From: Welwitschia mirabilis
Taxonomy: Eukaryota > Gnetophyta > Gnetopsida > Welwitschiales
Reading direction: 5' to 3'
Assembly: GCA_051453625.1 (NCBI GenBank)
Contig: JBOZIK010000001.1
Location: 92,910,469 to 92,959,355, forward strand
Length of the DNA stretch: 48,887 nucleotides
A program made the translations under genes and the position numbers. Shown piece after piece: positions 44,594 to 48,887 of the stretch. Numbering within the stretch: position 1 is the first letter of the stretch; every line of letters starts with the position of its first letter. The notes beneath the pieces are model-generated. The model did not search any database and was not told the DNA's origin. It was given only the letters and a program-made list of their open reading frames with translations.

Positions 44594-46690
44594 AGATGAA
44601 AATAGTGAGAAGAAGCATGAGTGGAGGAAAAATAATGATTAACTATTCATAACAAAACGATTCTACAAACATGATAAGTGAATATATACCTCTAACCTAT
44701 GTTCAATAAATATGTTGTTATACGATATATTCCAAAGTATGCCTCAAAGTCAAAGAAGAAATTAGTGTCATATTTTGACATGTTAACGAAGATATCACAA
44801 GAAAGAGATCCCAATGAGCTTACCATTATAGCTTATAAAAGACTAATGATGGATACTGTCACAGATCGTGATATTGAAGTTATGAAAACATGCCACATGC
44901 TACAAGGACTTCCCTTGGTTAAAAGTAACAGGGTACTTGTACTGCTTAATGTATCTAAGAAGGTATACAAGAAAGTGAAACAAAGCCATGTTGTAGATAA
45001 AGAATGAGTGTATATCCCATTGGTCGATTAGTATCCAAAAAGGCCACTTCGTATGGAAGGCATATCATTATTTAATTGTGCAAAATATTATGTATTCAAT
45101 CCAAGGAAAATATGAGATGATGTTTGGCTATTGAGAAAGGAACATGCAATTTTTAAAGCTATTCCTAGGTTTCATGTATGACCTAATAGAGATGATGATA
45201 TTCCTAGGCTTCATGTATGAACTAATAGAGATGATGACAAATGGATGGCTTAGTATATCTTTGTTATCCATTTAAAGATATGAAATGTGATTTAAAAAGG
45301 CCGAATGAAGAAATATATGCTAAATGAATGTCTATTGCACATACGTGTGAGCAGTGTAATCCATCATATAATAAGGATTTCCAACATGCAACCATCTAAG
45401 AGGCTCAACATGAAGACGTGAAACCATCATATGCAAATCATTATGAAAATGATTATCAAGCATTAATAAGACATCTATTAAATAAAGGCCTTCTTCAAAA
45501 AAATGAACATGACATGCTTGGATTATGCGATCTTGATAGGAAATTTAATTGGTTTGTAAACTATAAAGGAGAATACTATGTAAAGTATGCCATTTTCTAT
45601 GTGTAAAGTAATAGTACATCACGTAATTTATTGGTCCAAGATGAAATAAATCAAATTAATAGCCTACTAACCCTTGGTTTAAAACAAAGAAAATGCTTCA
45701 AAACGCTCATATCTCATTTGATATTATAAGAACTTAAGCAAGAAGACATTTAACCTCGATGCATGATAATTCAAGGAATAGCAGGAATAGGAAAATCTTT
45801 TCTTACTCATGCTATAAGAAATGAATTTAAGAATATGTGTTCTAATAACATAGGTATTATTATGGCGCTTCACCAACTAAGTCATTACATTCAACATTGG
45901 GTATTAAGGTTGGTGACTATGAGCCTGCTTCATCAAGATAGTTACTACATCTTCAAAAACAGCTAACAAATGTCAAATACATCATTCTTGATGAGACGAG
46001 TTTTATAGGGGGTGAGATGTTACTTAATATTAATAAAAGTATTAAAGCGATATTTTCAGCGCATTGCCATATGAGTTTTAGTGGAAGGTCTATCACATAA
46101 ATAGGTGACCTTGCTCAGTTACCTTTAGTGAAGAATTATCCACCATATAATGGTAGTAAGAAAATGAAGGTAATTTGGAGATTATTTGATACAGTTATTG
46201 TATTAGATGCAGTCTCTAGATAAAAGGATGACGATCCGAATCAACAAAGGTTTAGAAATATATTGATGAATGTAAGAGATGGTAAAGCTTTAGATGATGA
46301 TTATGAATTTTTAATGATGAGGTCTAAACTTCCTTCTACATCCAATTGAATGGATGGTTTTCAAGATTTAGTTCATCTATTTGCCATGAATGATATGATT
46401 TCCTCTCATAACCTTCCAACATATGTCAACATTGACTTCGATACCTACAATGGAGTTCCTTTTGATGAATTAAGTCCAAAAATAGTTCCTATTATCCTAT
46501 TCTTTGGAGATCAACCAAAACAACTACCTTTCAAACTTGCTTGGGTATTAAAAATTCATAAATATTAGGGGATGACTCTTAGTAAAGGATATATAGACAT
46601 TAGTCCCAAGGAAATGCTAGGATTGAATTTTGTGGCCCTTTCTTGAGTGAAGTCAATAGAATCATTGAAGATATTACATCCCTTCTCTAA
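44594..46690 (+). pseudogene. Helitron Rep tyrosine region and PIF1 helicase, copy 1
   Basis: The frame from 44,699 reads RYIPKYASKSKKKLVSYF; the tyrosines at 44,726 and 44,738 match the YxxKY catalytic pair of Helitron Rep. Then come RDIEVMKTCHMLQGLPLVKS and NRVLVLLNVSKKV. The PIF1-type SF1 helicase follows: Walker A GIAGIGKS at 45,775-45,798, Walker B ILDE at 45,984-45,995, motif III GDLAQLPLV at 46,104-46,130, and near the C-terminus LAWVLKIHKY, a stop and GMTLSKG (about 46,530-46,590) plus GLNFVALS. The part between motif III and the last motifs is shorter than in intact helicases. A stop at 45,005 (TGA) and one at 46,221 (TAA) are CGA and CAA in copy 2. Confidence 0.85.
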
Positions 46691-46699
46691 ACAGAGATA

Positions 46700-48811
46700 T
46701 AGATGAAAATAGTGAGAAGAAATATTAGTGGAGGAGAAATAATGATTAACTTAACTGTTCATAACAAAATGATTCTACAAACATAACAAGTGAATATAGA
46801 CTTCTAACCTATGTTCAATAAATATATTGTTATACGATATATTCAAAAGTATACCTCAAAGTCAAAGAAGAAATCAAAGTCATATTTTAACATGTTAATG
46901 AAGATATCATAAGAAAGAGATCCCAATGAGCTTACCATTACAGCTTATAAAAGACTAATGATGGATACTGTCATAGATCGTGATATTGAAGCTATGAAAA
47001 CATGCCACATGCTACAAGGACTTCCCTTGGTTAAAAGTAGCAGGGTACTTGTACCGCTTAATGTATCTAAGAAGGTATNNNNNNNNNNNNNNNNNNNNNN
47101 NNNNNNNNNNNNNNNNNNNNNNNNNNNNNNNNNNNNNNNNNNNNNNNNNNNNNNNNNNNNNNNNNNNNNNNNNNNNNNNNNNNNNNNNNNNNNNNNNNNN
47201 NNNNNNNNNNNNNNNNNNNNNNNNNNNNNNNNNNNNNNNNNNNNNNNNNNNNNNNNNNNNNNNNNNNNNNNNNNNNNNNNNNNNNNNNNNNNNNNNNNNN
47301 NNNNNNNNNNNNNNNNNNNNNNNNNNNNNNNNNNNNNNNNNNNNNNNNNNNNNNNNNNNNNNNNNNNNNNNNNNNNNNNNNNNNNNNNNNNNNNNNNNNN
47401 NNNNNNNNNNNNNNNNNNNNNNNNNNNNNNNNNNNNNNNNNNNNNNNNNNNNNNNNNNNNNNNNNNNNNNNNNNNNNNNNNNNNNNNNNNNNNNNNNNNN
47501 NNNNNNNNNACAGGGTACTTGTACTGCTTAATGTATCTAAGAAGGTATACAAGAAAGTGAAACAAAGCCATGTTGTAGATAAAGAACGAGTGTATACCCC
47601 ATTGGTCGATCAGTATCCAAAAAGGCCACTTCATATGGAAGGCATATCATTATTTCATTGTGCAAAATATTATGTATTCAATCCAAGGAAAATATGAGAC
47701 GATATTTAGCATTCGAGAAAGAAACATGCAATTGTCAAAGCTATTCCTAGGTTTCATGTACGACCTAATAGAGATGATGAAAATTGGATGGCTTATTGTT
47801 AGGCTCAGCTACTTCTTCATTATTCATTTAGAGATATGAAATGTGATTTAGAAAGGATGGATGAAGAAATATATGCTAAGTGAATGTCTATTACACATAC
47901 GTATGAGCAGTGTAATCCATCATATAATGAGGATTTCAAACATGCAACCATCTAAGAGGATCAACATGAAGCCGTGAAACCATCATATGCAAATCATTAT
48001 GAAAATGATTCTTAAGCATTAATAAGAAATCTACTAAATAAAGGCCTTCTTCAAAAAAATGAACATGACATGCTTGGATTATGCAATCTTGATAGGAAAT
48101 TTAATTGGTTTGTAAACTATAAAGGATAAGACTATGTAAAGTATGCCATTTCCTATGTGTAAAGTAATAGGACATTGCGTAATTTATTAGTCCAAGATGA
48201 AATAAATCAAATTAATGGCCTACTGATCCTTGGTTTAAAACAAAGAAAATGCTTCAAGACACTCATATCTTATTTGGTATTATAAGAACTTAAGCAAGAA
48301 GACATTCAACCTCGATGCATGAGAATCCAAGGAATAGCAGGAATAGGAAAATCTTTTCTTACTCATGCTATAAATTAATTTAAGAAGATGTGTTCTAATA
48401 ACATAGGTATTATTATGGTGCTTCACCAACTAGAGTTACTACATATAACATCAAAGAAATAACAATACATTCAACAATGAGTATTAAGGTTGGTGACTAT
48501 GAGCCTGCTTCATCAAGATAGTTACTACATCTTCAAGAACGGCTAACAAATGTCAAATACATCATTCTTGATATGATAAGTTTAATAGGGGGTAAGATGT
48601 TACTTAATATTGATAAAAGGATTAAAGCAATATTTTCAGCTCATTGCCATATGAGTGTTAGTGGAAGGTCTATTAAATAAATAGGTGACCTTGCTCAATT
48701 ACCTTTAGTGAAGAATTATCCACTATATAGTGGAATTGAGGAAATGAAGGTAATATGGAGATTATTTGATATAGTTATTGTATTAGATGTAGTTTATAGA
48801 CAAAAGGATGA
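46700..48811 (+). pseudogene. Helitron Rep/PIF1 segment, tandem copy 2
   Basis: From AGATGAAAATAGTGAG (46,701) the sequence repeats 44,594 onward with an offset of about 2.11 kb, excluding the N run and its duplicated flank. It contains the same YIQKY-type Rep end, RDIEAMKTCHMLQGLPLVKS, Walker A GIAGIGKS (about 48,331-48,354), Walker B region (here ILD followed by M; about 48,565) and GDLAQLPLV (about 48,685). It keeps about 33 bp missing from copy 1 (TTYNIKEITIHSTMSIK at about 48,440-48,490). It is broken by several stops and ends where an LTR-like sequence begins at 48,812. Confidence 0.82.
47079..47509. other. Assembly gap, 431 N, with repeated flanks
   Basis: The 38 bases before the gap (47,041-47,078) recur after it (47,511-47,548) with one mismatch. 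Copy 1 of the Helitron has this sequence only once (44,929-44,966), so the gap and second flank are probably artefacts. Confidence 0.95.
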
Positions 48812-48887
48812 TGTAACATCCCAACTTTAATTACCCTAATTAACCATAATATTTTTTTTTGTATTAATAACTAACATGCACAACGGA
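48812..48887 (+). mobile_element. Start of an LTR-like element (partial)
   Basis: Helitron homology stops after AAAAGGATGA and the sequence continues TGTAACATCCCAAC. TGTAACA(T/C)CCC is a common 5' LTR start in plant Ty3/gypsy elements. Only 76 bp are visible, so neither family nor target duplication can be checked. Confidence 0.45.

Overview
This window looks like nuclear DNA of a plant with old, slowly purged repeats: AT-rich, without operons, spliced exons separated by very large introns, and many decayed plant transposable elements. An early-diverging angiosperm or a gymnosperm would fit; that is inference, and I cannot name the species. No rRNA, tRNA, CRISPR array or prokaryotic gene was recognised. 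Eight runs of N interrupt the sequence; the flanks of at least two of them repeat each other and look like unmerged contig overlaps.

Host genes. The best-supported gene is on the minus strand: three exons (22,104-22,289, 21,825-21,911 and 15,490-15,617) that splice in frame into the N-terminal half of a plant BNR/sialidase-like protein. Intron 2 is about 6.2 kb. The next expected exon is not in the remaining 15 kb, which is filled by transposons, so intron 3 is very long or the gene is truncated. A 301-bp hAT-type MITE with an 8-bp target duplication sits about 120 bp upstream of the first in-frame ATG. Two further candidates on the minus strand are weaker: a 55-residue membrane protein ORF behind a G-box and a TATA-like site (37,018-37,185), and a cluster of exon-like segments at 32.7-33.8 kb, two of which join into an ENTH-like stretch.

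Mobile elements, left to right. 2.4-11.1 kb: a Ty3/gypsy relic resembling the Tat lineage, with 5' LTR, tRNA-Asp-like primer site, gag, aspartic protease and an antisense coiled-coil ORF; gag is split by a second dispersed repeat. 11.3-15.0 kb: a hAT transposase pseudogene on the minus strand with one recognisable terminal inverted repeat. 24.6-25.7 kb: a gypsy reverse-transcriptase scrap next to an LTR of the same family as the one at 2.4 kb. 26.6-29.7 kb: a tandem duplication into whose second copy a small gag-only Copia element (27,318-29,391) inserted, with LTRs, primer site, polypurine tract and a perfect TATAA target duplication. 29.8-32.45 kb: an RTE-like LINE on the minus strand (endonuclease plus reverse transcriptase). 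40.9-48.8 kb: a Helitron RepHel relic with DUF6570-like, Helitron-like N, HUH Rep and PIF1 helicase segments and two internal tandem duplications. It is cut at 48,812 by what looks like the start of another LTR element.

The transposon frames carry many stops. Several are demonstrably C-to-T changes, because a tandem copy keeps CAA or CGA where its partner has TAA or TGA. This suggests methylation-driven decay. The host exons, by contrast, are intact.
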